Source: Neoroseomonas soli (GTDB lineage Bacteria; Pseudomonadota; Alphaproteobacteria; Acetobacterales; Acetobacteraceae). Taken from it: a stretch of 64,000 nt of DNA. The DNA lies in assembly GCF_018129065.1 (NCBI RefSeq), contig NZ_JAAEDM010000003.1:62001-126000 (forward strand), read 5' to 3'. Within the stretch, counting starts at the first letter, position 1. Every line of letters starts with the position of its first letter. Of this stretch, positions 1-8,234 are shown in pieces. The position numbers and the translations under genes are program-made. A model generated the notes under the pieces. The model was not told the origin of the DNA and did not search any database. It saw only the letters and a list, made by a program, of their open reading frames with translations.

Positions 1-1
1 C

Positions 2-970
2 GACCCGGCGAACCTGCCGCACAAGGCGCGGGTGCGGCTGGGCAGCGAGGTGCTGGACCTCAACGTCTCCGCGCTGCGTGACTCGGCCGGCGGCTATGCG
101 GGCGCGATGCTTGCCTGGGCGCGGGTGACGGAGCAGGCGCGCCTTGCCGACACCTTCGAGGAGGAGGTCGGCGCAGTGGTGAATTCCGTCGCCGCCGCGG
201 CGGCGCAGCTCCAGCAGGCGGCGAGCACGCTGACGGATTCGGCGGCCGAGGCGGGGCGCGAGGCCGTCGCGGTTTCCGAGGCCGGCGCCCAGGCCAATGC
301 CGACGTGCAGGCGGTGGCCGCGGCGGCGGAGGAGATGGCGGCCTCGGTCGAGGAAATCACACGCCGCGTCTCCGAGGCCGCCGAGGTGGCGCGCCGCGCG
401 GTGGCCGAGGCCAAGGCGACCGACACCACCGTGCGTGGCCTCGCGGAAGCGGCATCGCGCATCGGCGACGTGGTCCGCCTGATCGGCGAGATCGCGGGGC
501 AGACCAACCTGCTGGCGCTCAATGCCACCATCGAGGCGGCGCGCGCGGGCGAGGCCGGCAAGGGCTTCGCCGTGGTGGCGAGCGAGGTGAAGAACCTCGC
601 CGGCCAGACCGCCAAGGCGACCGAGGAGATCGGCCGCCAGATCGCCGAGATGCAGGCCGCCACCACCCAGGCGGTGGACGCGATCCGCGCCATCGGCACC
701 ACGGTGGACCGCACCAGCGACATCGCCACCGCCATCGCCGCGGCGGTCGAGGAACAGGGTGCGACGACCCGGGAGATCGCGCGCAGCGCCTCCCAGGTCG
801 CGCAGGCCACCGACACGGTGGCCCGCAAGATCGAGGGCATCCGGGCGGCCGCCGATTCCACCGGCGGGTCGGCCGGGGCGGTGTTGCAGGCCTCGGGCGC
901 GCTGTCCGGCGATGCGGAGACGCTGCGGGCGCGGGCGGACGGCTTCCTGCGCGCCGTGCGGGTCGCCTGA
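2..970 (+). CDS. Methyl-accepting chemotaxis protein, C-terminal part (5' end outside window)
   Basis: This is the signalling end of a chemoreceptor that controls CheA kinase through CheW. The frame is open from the left edge, so the N-terminus lies outside the window. The first 40 or so visible residues resemble the end of a PAS sensor fold ([13 protein letters not shown]). The rest is a long heptad-patterned helix with the highly conserved hairpin tip [20 protein letters not shown] followed by [15 protein letters not shown]. No membrane helix is visible, so the receptor may be a soluble PAS-type one or may have its membrane part upstream. No che genes are seen here. The domain call is secure; the ligand is unknown. 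Confidence 0.93.
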   Translation, partial: DPANLPHKARVRLGSEVLDLNVSALRDSAGGYAGAMLAWARVTEQARLADTFEEEVGAVVNSVAAAAAQLQQAASTLTDSAAEAGREAVAVSEAGAQANADVQAVAAAAEEMAASVEEITRRVSEAAEVARRAVAEAKATDTTVRGLAEAASRIGDVVRLIGEIAGQTNLLALNATIEAARAGEAGKGFAVVASEVKNLAGQTAKATEEIGRQIAEMQAATTQAVDAIRAIGTTVDRTSDIATAIAAAVEEQGATTREIARSASQVAQATDTVARKIEGIRAAADSTGGSAGAVLQASGALSGDAETLRARADGFLRAVRVA

Positions 971-1002
971 TCGCGGGCGTTCCCGCCACGGCCGCCATGC
1001 CC

Positions 1003-1036
1003 GGGAGCGGTTTCCACACCGGTGGAAACCGCTCCC
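1003..1036. terminator. Strong hairpin after the chemoreceptor gene
   Basis: Perfect 15-bp inverted repeat GGGAGCGGTTTCCAC / GTGGAAACCGCTCCC with a 4-base loop, 33 bases past the receptor stop codon. There is no T-run, so it could be an intrinsic terminator of the GC-rich type or a repeat hairpin. Confidence 0.5.
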
Positions 1037-1051
1037 GCCATGTTTGGGCGG

Positions 1052-1097
1052 GCATCTTCACGCATACGGCTGATTCCAGTCGTACGCGCTCTGCTCT
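1052..1097. repeat. 46-bp palindromic intergenic repeat, copy 1
   Basis: It begins GCATCTTCAC, has TGATTCCA in the middle and ends CTGCTCT, the same frame of conserved blocks as the copy at 1156-1201. The flanks of the TGATTCCA core are imperfectly complementary (GCATACGGCT / AGTCGTACGC), so the unit can fold into a hairpin. It resembles the short dispersed palindromic repeats common between genes of alphaproteobacteria. A separate 10-bp inverted repeat TCTGGAGACG / CGTCTCCAGA (1095-1104 and 1131-1140) follows it. Confidence 0.5.
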
Positions 1098-1155
1098 GGA
1101 GACGCTCCCGTTCGCCCTGGCTCACGGCAACGTCTCCAGACCTTTGTTTTAACGA

Positions 1156-1201
1156 GCATCTTCACCCGATCAGGTGATTCCACCTGATCGGGATCTGCTC
1201 T
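1156..1201. repeat. 46-bp palindromic intergenic repeat, copy 2
   Basis: Same length and conserved blocks as the copy at 1052-1097. Here the hairpin is perfect: CCCGATCAGG / CCTGATCGGG around TGATTCCA. It lies just upstream of the asd ribosome binding site (AGGAG at 1241-1245) and of a GC-rich inverted repeat at 1203-1240. Confidence 0.5.
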
Positions 1202-1251
1202 AGACCCCCTCCGGGCGGCGCTGCGGCCGCGCGGAGGGTCAGGAGCAAGGC

Positions 1252-2283
1252 ATGGGCTACCGGGTCGCGGTCGTCGGCGCCACCGGCGCGGTGGGGCGGG
1301 AAATACTGAAGACCCTCGCCGAACGGGACTTCCCGGTGAGCGAGGTGGTGGCGCTGGCCTCAGGCCGCTCCGCCGGGGCGGAGATCTCCTTCGGCGAGAA
1401 AACCGTCCTCAAGGTGCGTGACCTGGAACGCTTCGACTTCACGGGCGTCGATGTCGCGCTGTTCTCGCCGGGGGCGGCGGTGTCTGCAATCCATGCGCCG
1501 CGGGCGGCGGCGGCGGGCTGCCTCGTCATCGACAACACGTCGCAGTTCCGCATGGAGCCGGGCGTGCCGCTGGTGGTGCCGGAGGTGAACCCGCACGCCA
1601 TCGCGAAGCGGCCGAAGAAGGGGATCATCGCCAATCCCAACTGCTCGACCATCCAGATGGTCGTCGCGCTGCACCCGCTGCACGACATCGCGAAGGTGAA
1701 GCGCGTGGTCGTGGCCACCTACCAGGCGGTCTCGGGCGCGGGGAAGGAGGCGATGGACGAGCTCTGGTCCCAGACACGCGCCGTCTTCGTCAACGACCCG
1801 CCGGTGGTCGAGCAGTTCACCAAGCCCATCGCCTTCAACGTCATCCCGCATATCGACCGCTTCATGGATGACGGCGCGACGAAGGAGGAATGGAAGATGG
1901 CGGTCGAGACGCGGAAGATCCTCGACCCCGACATCCAGGTGGTGGCGACCTGCGTGCGCGTGCCGGTGATGATTGGCCACGCGGAGGCAGTGCATGTAGA
2001 GTTCGAGCGCCCGATCACCGAACGCCAGGCGCGCGAGGCGCTGCGCGACGCGCCGGGGATCACCGTGCTCGATACCCGCGACGATGGGGGATACGCGACG
2101 CCGCTCGAGATCGCGGGGGAGGATGCGGTGTTCGTGTCCCGCATCCGGCGCGATCCTACGGTGCCGAACGGGCTGGCCTTCTGGTGCGTGGCGGACAACC
2201 TGCGCAAGGGCGCGGCGCTGAACGCGGTGCAGATCGCGGAGGAAGTGCATCGGAACGGCGTGCTGAAGGCCGGGGGAGGGTGA
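1252..2283 (+). CDS. asd: Aspartate-semialdehyde dehydrogenase
   Basis: It catalyses the NADPH-dependent reduction of aspartyl-4-phosphate to aspartate semialdehyde, the branch point to lysine, diaminopimelate, methionine and threonine. The 343-residue protein has the family's usual length. The N-terminus carries the dinucleotide motif VVGATGAVG. The catalytic cysteine is C131 in NPNCSTIQM, and the late substrate-binding segment CVRVPVMIGHAEAVHVEF is intact. The ATG is preceded by AGGAG at a good distance. The gene stands alone; the stop codon sits in the loop of a terminator hairpin. Confidence 0.97.
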   Translation: MGYRVAVVGATGAVGREILKTLAERDFPVSEVVALASGRSAGAEISFGEKTVLKVRDLERFDFTGVDVALFSPGAAVSAIHAPRAAAAGCLVIDNTSQFRMEPGVPLVVPEVNPHAIAKRPKKGIIANPNCSTIQMVVALHPLHDIAKVKRVVVATYQAVSGAGKEAMDELWSQTRAVFVNDPPVVEQFTKPIAFNVIPHIDRFMDDGATKEEWKMAVETRKILDPDIQVVATCVRVPVMIGHAEAVHVEFERPITERQAREALRDAPGITVLDTRDDGGYATPLEIAGEDAVFVSRIRRDPTVPNGLAFWCVADNLRKGAALNAVQIAEEVHRNGVLKAGGG

Positions 2284-2294
2284 ACCTCCCCGGG
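2270..2294 (+). terminator. Terminator-like hairpin over the asd stop codon
   Basis: GGGGAGG (2273-2279) pairs with CCTCCCC (2285-2291). The 5-base loop holds part of the TGA stop of asd. Similar GGGGAGG-type hairpins recur at other gene ends in this window (near 23790, 23880 and 25000). Confidence 0.4.
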
Positions 2295-2639
2295 ACTGTT
2301 CGAGAATTCGTGTCGCGGCCCCTCACTGAAGCCGAGGGAGGCATCGCAGTGCGCGACGCAACGCCGCCTCGATCCCGTCCGATGTTTCGGACCGGTGGCT
2401 GGCTGGCGCGTATCCACGGCAGGCCATGGCGCATGGCGGCCTGTTCGGCAGCCTGAAGAAGGCGCTGGCCGAACGGGGTCCGAGTGCCGAACTCGACCAT
2501 CGTCGCGACGAAGGCGAGGCGGACGGGCGAGCCAATGGCCGCAGTCGCTACAGTCCCAAGGCGGTCCTCGCCGGGAGCAGCAGGCTCGGGCTGCGGACCC
2601 GGCACGACCGGCTGGCGAATTTCGAACTGCGCCAAGCGG
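2295..2639. other. Gene-less stretch, possible degraded transposase remnant
   Basis: No intact gene is convincing here. On the plus strand one frame reads LFGSLKKALAERG (around 2441-2479) and a neighbouring frame then reads NSTIVATKARRTGEP (around 2487-2531). These fit loosely with the segment before the first catalytic aspartate in IS5-type transposases, if one frameshift is assumed. The match is by eye only and no terminal repeats were seen, so the stretch may simply be non-coding. Confidence 0.22.
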
Positions 2640-3800
2640 TCAGCGCAAATAGCCTTCAGTCAACGCCACCCAATAGGCCGCGCCGACCGGCAGGACATTC
2701 TGGTTGAAGAAATATTCGGGGTGGTGGACCATTTTTCCCGAGCCGTTGCCCAGGAAACAATAGGTGCCCTTCCGCTTCTGCAGCATGAAGGCAAAGTCTT
2801 CCGATGCAAGGAAGGACGGGCCGGGATAGATCACCTGGTCCTCGCCGAACGCCGCCTGCGCGATCCGGGCGGCCTTTTCGGTTTCGCCCGCGTCGTTGAC
2901 GAGTACCGCGCCGGGAATGCCCGCGCGGATTTCCGAAGTGCAGCCGAAAGACTCCGCCTGGTGGGCGACGATGCGGCGAATGTTGTTCAGGACCATCTCG
3001 CGGTCCTCGGGCGTGGTGGTGCGGACCGAAAAGCGCAGGATGGCGTTGTTGGCCACGACGTTGCCCGCCTTGCCGGCCAGGAACGCCCCGATGGTCACCA
3101 CTGCACGATGCGCCGGCGCCACGTTGCGCGACACGATGCTCTGGATTGCCATGACGATGGACGAGCCGGCTACGACCGGGTCGATCGTCAGTTCGGGGAT
3201 GCCGCCGTGCCCGCCCCTGCCGATGATCTCGACCTCCCAGTTGTCGACGGCTGACATCGTCTCGCCCGGGTGGAAGTAGAATTTGCCTTCCTCGAGGCCG
3301 GGGATGTTGTGCATGCCAAAGACGGCATCGACGGGGAAACGCTCGAACAGCCCATCATTGATCATGGCCGGGCCGCCTTCCATGGTTTCTTCGCCGGGCT
3401 GGAAGATCAGCCGGACCGTGCCATTGAAGTTCCTGGTCCTCGCCAGGTACTTGGCGGCACCCAACAGCATGGCGGTATGGCCGTCATGGCCGCAAAGATG
3501 TGATACGCCCTCGACGGTCGATTTATAGGGGAAATCGTTGCTTTCCTGAATTGGCAGTGCGTCGAAATCGGCGCGCAGCCCGATCGCCTTGTTGCCGTCG
3601 CCGACCTTCAGCGTGGCCACGATCCCGTATTTGCCGACGCCGGTCGCGATCTCATAAGCGCCGAAGCCCCGCAGCTGTTGCGCGATATACTCGGCGGTCC
3701 TGGCTTCGTGCATCGACAATTCAGGATTGCGATGCATGTGCTCGAGCCATTCCTTCATCGCGGCGCTGTCTTTCTCGAGTTCTTTGACGAGCGCGTTCAT
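2640..3800 (-). CDS. M20-family amidohydrolase (hippurate hydrolase-like)
   Basis: Cytoplasmic metallopeptidase of the M20D group, which removes acyl groups from amino acids or similar amides; the substrate is not clear. The 386-residue protein has the di-metal site motifs CGHDGHTAMLLGAAKYL (C103, H105) and PGEE (E137, E138), and the dimerisation domain follows. I start it at MNALVKELEK, where GGAGA precedes the ATG, rather than 15 codons upstream. An MFS transporter lies 64 bases upstream on the same strand, so the pair probably imports and hydrolyses, or hydrolyses and exports, one type of compound. Confidence 0.9.
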   Translation of the reverse strand: MNALVKELEKDSAAMKEWLEHMHRNPELSMHEARTAEYIAQQLRGFGAYEIATGVGKYGIVATLKVGDGNKAIGLRADFDALPIQESNDFPYKSTVEGVSHLCGHDGHTAMLLGAAKYLARTRNFNGTVRLIFQPGEETMEGGPAMINDGLFERFPVDAVFGMHNIPGLEEGKFYFHPGETMSAVDNWEVEIIGRGGHGGIPELTIDPVVAGSSIVMAIQSIVSRNVAPAHRAVVTIGAFLAGKAGNVVANNAILRFSVRTTTPEDREMVLNNIRRIVAHQAESFGCTSEIRAGIPGAVLVNDAGETEKAARIAQAAFGEDQVIYPGPSFLASEDFAFMLQKRKGTYCFLGNGSGKMVHHPEYFFNQNVLPVGAAYWVALTEGYLR

Positions 3801-3864
3801 GTCAGGTCTCCTGCTTTGAGGGCCGAACGCAGCCGATGTCGTCACCGCCCGGCCGGAGGCAGGG

Positions 3865-5328
3865 TCAGCCGCGACCGGCAGACTTGCCCTCGGGCACGGT
3901 GATCAGGATCGAAAAGATCGCCGCGACCAGCATCACCAGATTGGCCAGCAGCGCGAAAAAGGCCGCCTCGCGCGCGGCCAGGTTCTGCTGATTGCCGACG
4001 AATGTGATCACGCCCTCGATCCAGCGCACGCCCTCATTCTGGCCGGCAATCGCGGTGTAGATCGTGGAAGAGATCGCCACGCCGAAGGACGCGCCCAACG
4101 ACGAGGCCATCTTGTAGATGCCCGCACCGGCGCCGGCCTGGTCTTCGGGCAGGTTCGACAGCGCCGCGTCGGTCGAGGGCGTGGCGTAGAACGCCAGGCC
4201 AAGCCCGAAGAGCGAGAAGGCGATCACGGCCAGCACCGTATAGGTGCCCAGCATCAGGTTGCTCGGCATCAGCAGCACGATCGACAGGCCGACGATATAG
4301 CTGCCCCAGAGCATCGGTTTGCGCGGCCCGAAGCGCTGCAGCAGTTTCTCGCCGACGCGGATGAACGCCAGGATGGTAACGGCGTAGCCGATGGTCAGCA
4401 GGCCGGCCATTTGCGCCGTCATCGACCCGCCCTGCTGCAGCAGCAGCATGGCGACCATGATGATCCCCGCCGTTGCGTTCAGGAGCAGGTTCGAGATCGT
4501 GGCGCCGGTATAGGTCAGGTTCCGGAACAGGCGGAACTGGACGAAGGCGTTGGGGTTGCCGCTTTCAATCTTGTAGAACCAGACGCCGAAGATCACGGCC
4601 ACGGCCAGCAAGCCGAGCGAGGCGGGGCTCGTCCAGCCGAATTTCGCGCCCTGGGTCGCGAAGATCTGCAGCGCGACCATGGTCACCATGAATGTCAGGA
4701 CGCCCAGGAGGTCGAACTTGTAGCCTTCCTTCGGGGGCGCCTTGCTTTCCGGGGTGCCGCGCACCATCAGCATGCCGATCAGCGACACGACGGCACCGAT
4801 GATGAAGATCCAGCGCCAGCCGACATTCTGGGCCATGAGCCCGCCGAACAGCGCCGCAAAACCCGAGCCGCCCCACGACCCCATCGACCACAGGGAGATC
4901 GCGCGCTGGCGCTCCGCGCCGTCCCAATAGGCCTTCACCAGCGCCAGCGAGGACGGCATGACGAATGCCCCGGACAGGCCCTGAAAGATGCGGCCCAGCA
5001 TCAGGAACGTGCCGCCCATTTCGCCCGAGGGGGCCAGCCCGACCAGCAGCGAGCCGATGATCGAAAAACCAAATCCCAGTTGCAGCATCCTGACGCGGCC
5101 GACCCTGTCGGCAAGACCGCCGATGACGACGATGAAGATGCCCGAGAACAGAGCCGTGATCGATACGGCTATATTCATGAATGACTGATCGACCCGCAGG
5201 TCGTCGGCCATGGTGGGCGCGATATTCAGAGTCGTCTGGGCGAATAGCCAGAATGCCAGCACGCCGAGGATGATGCCGTACAGCAATCTGTCATTGCCGC
5301 GGTAGGTCCCTGCCGTGGTTTGCTCCAT
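3865..5328 (-). CDS. MFS transporter, DHA2-like (14 membrane helices)
   Basis: Inner-membrane proton-coupled transporter of the major facilitator superfamily. The 487 residues and helix pattern fit the 14-helix drug:proton antiporter type. The loop-2 signature is visible as GGLADRVGRVRM, and GRIFQGLSGAFVMPSSLAL covers the usual antiporter motif region. A GGAGG site precedes the ATG. It is the first gene of a two-gene operon with the M20 amidohydrolase downstream, which hints at transport of an acylated amino acid or a hydrolysis product rather than a drug. The substrate cannot be told from sequence. Confidence 0.85.
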   Translation of the reverse strand: MEQTTAGTYRGNDRLLYGIILGVLAFWLFAQTTLNIAPTMADDLRVDQSFMNIAVSITALFSGIFIVVIGGLADRVGRVRMLQLGFGFSIIGSLLVGLAPSGEMGGTFLMLGRIFQGLSGAFVMPSSLALVKAYWDGAERQRAISLWSMGSWGGSGFAALFGGLMAQNVGWRWIFIIGAVVSLIGMLMVRGTPESKAPPKEGYKFDLLGVLTFMVTMVALQIFATQGAKFGWTSPASLGLLAVAVIFGVWFYKIESGNPNAFVQFRLFRNLTYTGATISNLLLNATAGIIMVAMLLLQQGGSMTAQMAGLLTIGYAVTILAFIRVGEKLLQRFGPRKPMLWGSYIVGLSIVLLMPSNLMLGTYTVLAVIAFSLFGLGLAFYATPSTDAALSNLPEDQAGAGAGIYKMASSLGASFGVAISSTIYTAIAGQNEGVRWIEGVITFVGNQQNLAAREAAFFALLANLVMLVAAIFSILITVPEGKSAGRG

Positions 5329-5377
5329 GAAGACCTCCCATTTAAGTCAGTCTGCATGCCAGGCGCGGAAATGAGTA

Positions 5378-5392
5378 TTGATCTCGAATCAA
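5378..5392. promoter_or_regulatory. Candidate operator upstream of the MFS-amidohydrolase operon
   Basis: TTGATCTCGAATCAA is a dyad with 5-base arms around a TCGA-containing centre, 50-64 bases before the MFS start codon. Position and symmetry suit a repressor or activator site. No regulator gene is next to it, so this is only a candidate. Confidence 0.25.
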
Positions 5393-5561
5393 GGGCCCGT
5401 TGCGCACCAAGGTCGCGTCCCATCGCGACGTACAGGAGCGCCCTTGGCTCCCGATGCGGTATCAGCCGCGGCCAGTCTGCCACGGCAGGCAGGCTGATGT
5501 TGGTTAAATCGCCGAGGGGGCGAGCGTCTCAAGGCTCATGTAGCGGCGCTGGACGGCCCGT

Positions 5562-6446
5562 TTATCGGGGTTCACTCCCCGGCCTCTTCCTTCTCGGCCA
5601 GGCCAGCACCAGCCCCGCCGCCGCGATCAACGCGCACCCCGCCAGTGCCCACCCGCCGGGAAATCGCGCAAACAGCAGCGCATCCAGCCCCAGCGCGAAG
5701 ACGATCCGGGAATAGTGCCAGGGCGCGAGGCCCGAGACCTCCGCCCGCCGCACCGCCCCGGCGAGGCACAGCAGCGCCACCGTCTGCACCGCAGTGTAGA
5801 GCAGCACCAGCGCCAGCGCTGCCGCATCGGGCGCGCGCCACAGGAAGGGCATCGCCGGCCCCAGCATGACCACGCCCACCAGCGCGCCCTGGAGCGTCAC
5901 ATCGCGCTCGGTGGCGACGTCGCGGATGCGGCGCGTCAGCACCTGATACAGCGCGTAGATCAGCGCCGAGGTCACGGGCACCGCGGCGACCCAGGTGAAT
6001 AATTCACCACCCGGCCGCACCACCAGCAGCATGCCGGCGAAGCCGAGCGCCACGGCGGTCCAGCGGCGGGCGCTCACTTCCTCCCGCAGCACCAGCGCGC
6101 CCAGCACCACCAGGATGACCGGCGCGGTGAAGCCGAGCGCCGATGCCTCCGTCACCGGCACCAGCGCATAGCCGACGACCGCGACGGTGGTGGAGACGAT
6201 CAGCGCCACCGCCGCCAACCGCTGATCCCTGGCGCGCGGCGGGGAGAGCAGGCGCCGCACCGCGCCGCCCGCATCCGGCAGCCGCGGCAGCCACAGCACC
6301 GCGCCGCCCAACACGATCGCCGAGCGCAGGAAGGTGATCTGCACCGGGTCGAGCGTGGCCGAGAGCAGCTTCGCCAACGCGTAGCCCAGCGTGTAGAGCG
6401 CCGCCGCACCGAGCGTCAGCAGAATGGCGAGGACGGGCTGGCTCAC
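5562..6446 (-). CDS. EamA/DMT-family transporter
   Basis: Inner-membrane carrier of the drug/metabolite transporter superfamily with about ten predicted hydrophobic helices in two EamA repeats (residues 1-140 and 150-285). The first repeat ends LGALVLREEVSARRWTAVALGF, the usual signature before the fifth helix. The 294-residue length is normal for the family. The start is GTG. The gene is separated from the upstream MFS gene by a terminator-like hairpin, so it is probably transcribed alone. Such proteins export amino acids or other metabolites; the substrate is unknown. Confidence 0.87.
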   Translation of the reverse strand: MSQPVLAILLTLGAAALYTLGYALAKLLSATLDPVQITFLRSAIVLGGAVLWLPRLPDAGGAVRRLLSPPRARDQRLAAVALIVSTTVAVVGYALVPVTEASALGFTAPVILVVLGALVLREEVSARRWTAVALGFAGMLLVVRPGGELFTWVAAVPVTSALIYALYQVLTRRIRDVATERDVTLQGALVGVVMLGPAMPFLWRAPDAAALALVLLYTAVQTVALLCLAGAVRRAEVSGLAPWHYSRIVFALGLDALLFARFPGGWALAGCALIAAAGLVLAWPRRKRPGSEPR

Positions 6447-6548
6447 CGCAATTCCAGCCTGGCGCCCCTCCCGCGCCCGGCGCAGGTGCCGGATCCGGCC
6501 CCGCCCGGTTCGGGGGGCGCAGGGGTCTCAAGCCCTTGGCGGGAGGGT

Positions 6549-6571
6549 TCGGGAGGGCGGCGCCCTCCCGA
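6549..6571 (-). terminator. Hairpin after the second MFS gene
   Basis: TCGGGAGGGC / GCCCTCCCGA, a 10-bp stem with a 3-base loop, 12 bases past the stop codon of the minus-strand MFS gene. It has no T-run but is well placed for termination. Confidence 0.45.
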
Positions 6572-6582
6572 CGCAACCACCG

Positions 6583-7806
6583 TCACTCCGCCGCCACGGC
6601 CGAGGCCCGGCGGCTGCGCGCCTCTGCCTGGGCCGACCCGGCGCAGAGCAGCGACAGCCCGAGCAGCCCCGCCACCACCGGCAGCACCAGTTCCGGATGC
6701 CCCATGTCGATCAGGAAGCCGAGCGGCACGGGCGTGATTGCCCCACCCAGCGGCAAGCCGGAGGAGACGAAGCCGAACACCTTGCCGATCTGCCCGGGTG
6801 GCGAGGCGTCCTTCAGCATCACGTCGCGCGGGGAGCGGGAGGCGCCCATGGCCAGCCCGCCCAGTAGCGCCACGACAGGCAGTACGAATTCCGGCAGCGG
6901 CAGCAGCCCAAGCGCGAGGATCATCCCCATCGCGAAGAAGGTCAGCACCACCACGAAGCCGATGAGGTTGCGCTTGGTCGAATCCGCCACCCAGCCGCCC
7001 ACCAGCGTGCCGCCGGTCGCGCCCACCATGTAGCCGGTCAGCACCATGGAGGCGACGGCGACCGGCGTGCCCCACAGCTTGCCCAGCACCGTGATGACGA
7101 AGGCCTGGATGCCCGACCCCGCCATGGAGGACAGCAGGAAGAAGCCGAAGAACAGCAGGATGGGGCGGGAGAGCAGGATCTCGCGCCCGGATGGCTCGTC
7201 GCCGGTCTTCTTCGGCTTGGCCTGGTCGCGCAGGATGCGGCTCTGCACCAGGATCGCGGCGACCACCGGCACGCCGAGCAGGCCGACCAGCAGCAGCGCG
7301 GAGCGCCAGCCCATCAGCCCCGCGAGCAGCGCGATCATCGGCGGCGCCAGCGCGAAGCCGAGGTTGCCGGTGAAGGTGTGCAGCGCGAAGGCGCGCCCCA
7401 TGCGGGTCTTGTCGATGGACCCGGCGAGGATCGCGTAGTCCGCCGGGTGGATCACCGAATTGCCGACGCCGGACAGCACCGCCAGGGCCCAGATCGCCCA
7501 GATGCCGGGTGCGGCCGCCATGGCGGAGATCGAGAGCGCCATCAGCAGCGTGCCGCCGACCAGGAAGGGCCGCGCGCCGTGCCTGTCCACCCAGAAGCCC
7601 ACCGGCGTCTGCAGCAAGGCCGTAGTGCCGGACATCAGCGCGACGGCCAGGCCGAGTTCGGCGAAGGAGGCGCCGAATTCCTCCTGCCAGAACAGGAAGA
7701 GCGGCGGCAGGCACAGCATGTAGAAATGGGACAGGAAGTGCCCTGTCCCGATAAGGGTGATGATCCGGGCGTCCTGGCCGGTGCCGGGGGTGGGGTCGGC
7801 GCTCAT
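6583..7806 (-). CDS. MFS transporter (12-helix type)
   Basis: Inner-membrane major facilitator protein of about 407 residues. Twelve hydrophobic helices can be followed. The signature loop after helix 2 reads GFWVDRHGARPF, and the equivalent loop in the C-half reads GGWVADSTKRN. I start at MSADPTPGTG (7806), with AAGAG upstream, because the longer frame would overlap the divergent small gene at 7889. It resembles fosmidomycin-resistance-type and sugar-phosphate-like permeases, but the substrate cannot be assigned. It is divergent from the glutathionylspermidine synthase-like operon. Confidence 0.85.
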   Translation of the reverse strand: MSADPTPGTGQDARIITLIGTGHFLSHFYMLCLPPLFLFWQEEFGASFAELGLAVALMSGTTALLQTPVGFWVDRHGARPFLVGGTLLMALSISAMAAAPGIWAIWALAVLSGVGNSVIHPADYAILAGSIDKTRMGRAFALHTFTGNLGFALAPPMIALLAGLMGWRSALLLVGLLGVPVVAAILVQSRILRDQAKPKKTGDEPSGREILLSRPILLFFGFFLLSSMAGSGIQAFVITVLGKLWGTPVAVASMVLTGYMVGATGGTLVGGWVADSTKRNLIGFVVVLTFFAMGMILALGLLPLPEFVLPVVALLGGLAMGASRSPRDVMLKDASPPGQIGKVFGFVSSGLPLGGAITPVPLGFLIDMGHPELVLPVVAGLLGLSLLCAGSAQAEARSRRASAVAAE

Positions 7807-7888
7807 CTCGGCACTCTTGCGAAACACCTCACAACGCTGCGCGCAGGGCGCTTCCGCGTCAACGGCGGGCATGCCTAACATCACCTTC

Positions 7889-8230
7889 ATGAGAATGGCG
7901 CGGACCGTCACGCTGGTGCTGCTGGGAGGGGGCGTCGTCCTGGGCGGCGCGTCGATGCTCGGCGGCGGGTCCGGTGCGCGGGCCCGCGAATGCCAGGAAG
8001 CGCGCGCAGCCAACCGCCCGGATGCGGAGCAGATCTGCGCCGCGGCACGGTCATCCTCCTACCGCTCGGGCGGCGGGTCCTGGTTCTTCGGGCGGACGGG
8101 CGGCAGCAGCGGCATGCGGACCGGCGTGGCTCTGGCGGGGGCGAGTGGCTTCCGCGCCAGCCCCGGCGCCTCCTCGCGCGGGGGCTTCGGCTCGACCTCG
8201 CGCGGCTTCTTCTCCTCCTCGGGGTCCTGA
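7889..8230 (+). CDS. Small exported glycine/serine-rich protein (DUF1190-like position)
   Basis: About 113 residues. The N-terminus is basic and hydrophobic (MRMARTVTLVLLGGGVVLGG), fitting a signal peptide or anchor. The tail is full of Gly, Ser and Phe (GGFGSTSRGFFSSSGS). Its place directly before a glutathionylspermidine synthase-like gene and a DUF350 gene matches the E. coli ygiB-ygiC arrangement, where YgiB is a DUF1190 protein; similarity beyond position and the Ser-rich tail is weak. An ATG at 7871 (MPNITF) is an alternative start. Four bases separate it from the next gene. Confidence 0.6.
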   Translation: MRMARTVTLVLLGGGVVLGGASMLGGGSGARARECQEARAANRPDAEQICAAARSSSYRSGGGSWFFGRTGGSSGMRTGVALAGASGFRASPGASSRGGFGSTSRGFFSSSGS

Positions 8231-8234
8231 GCGG

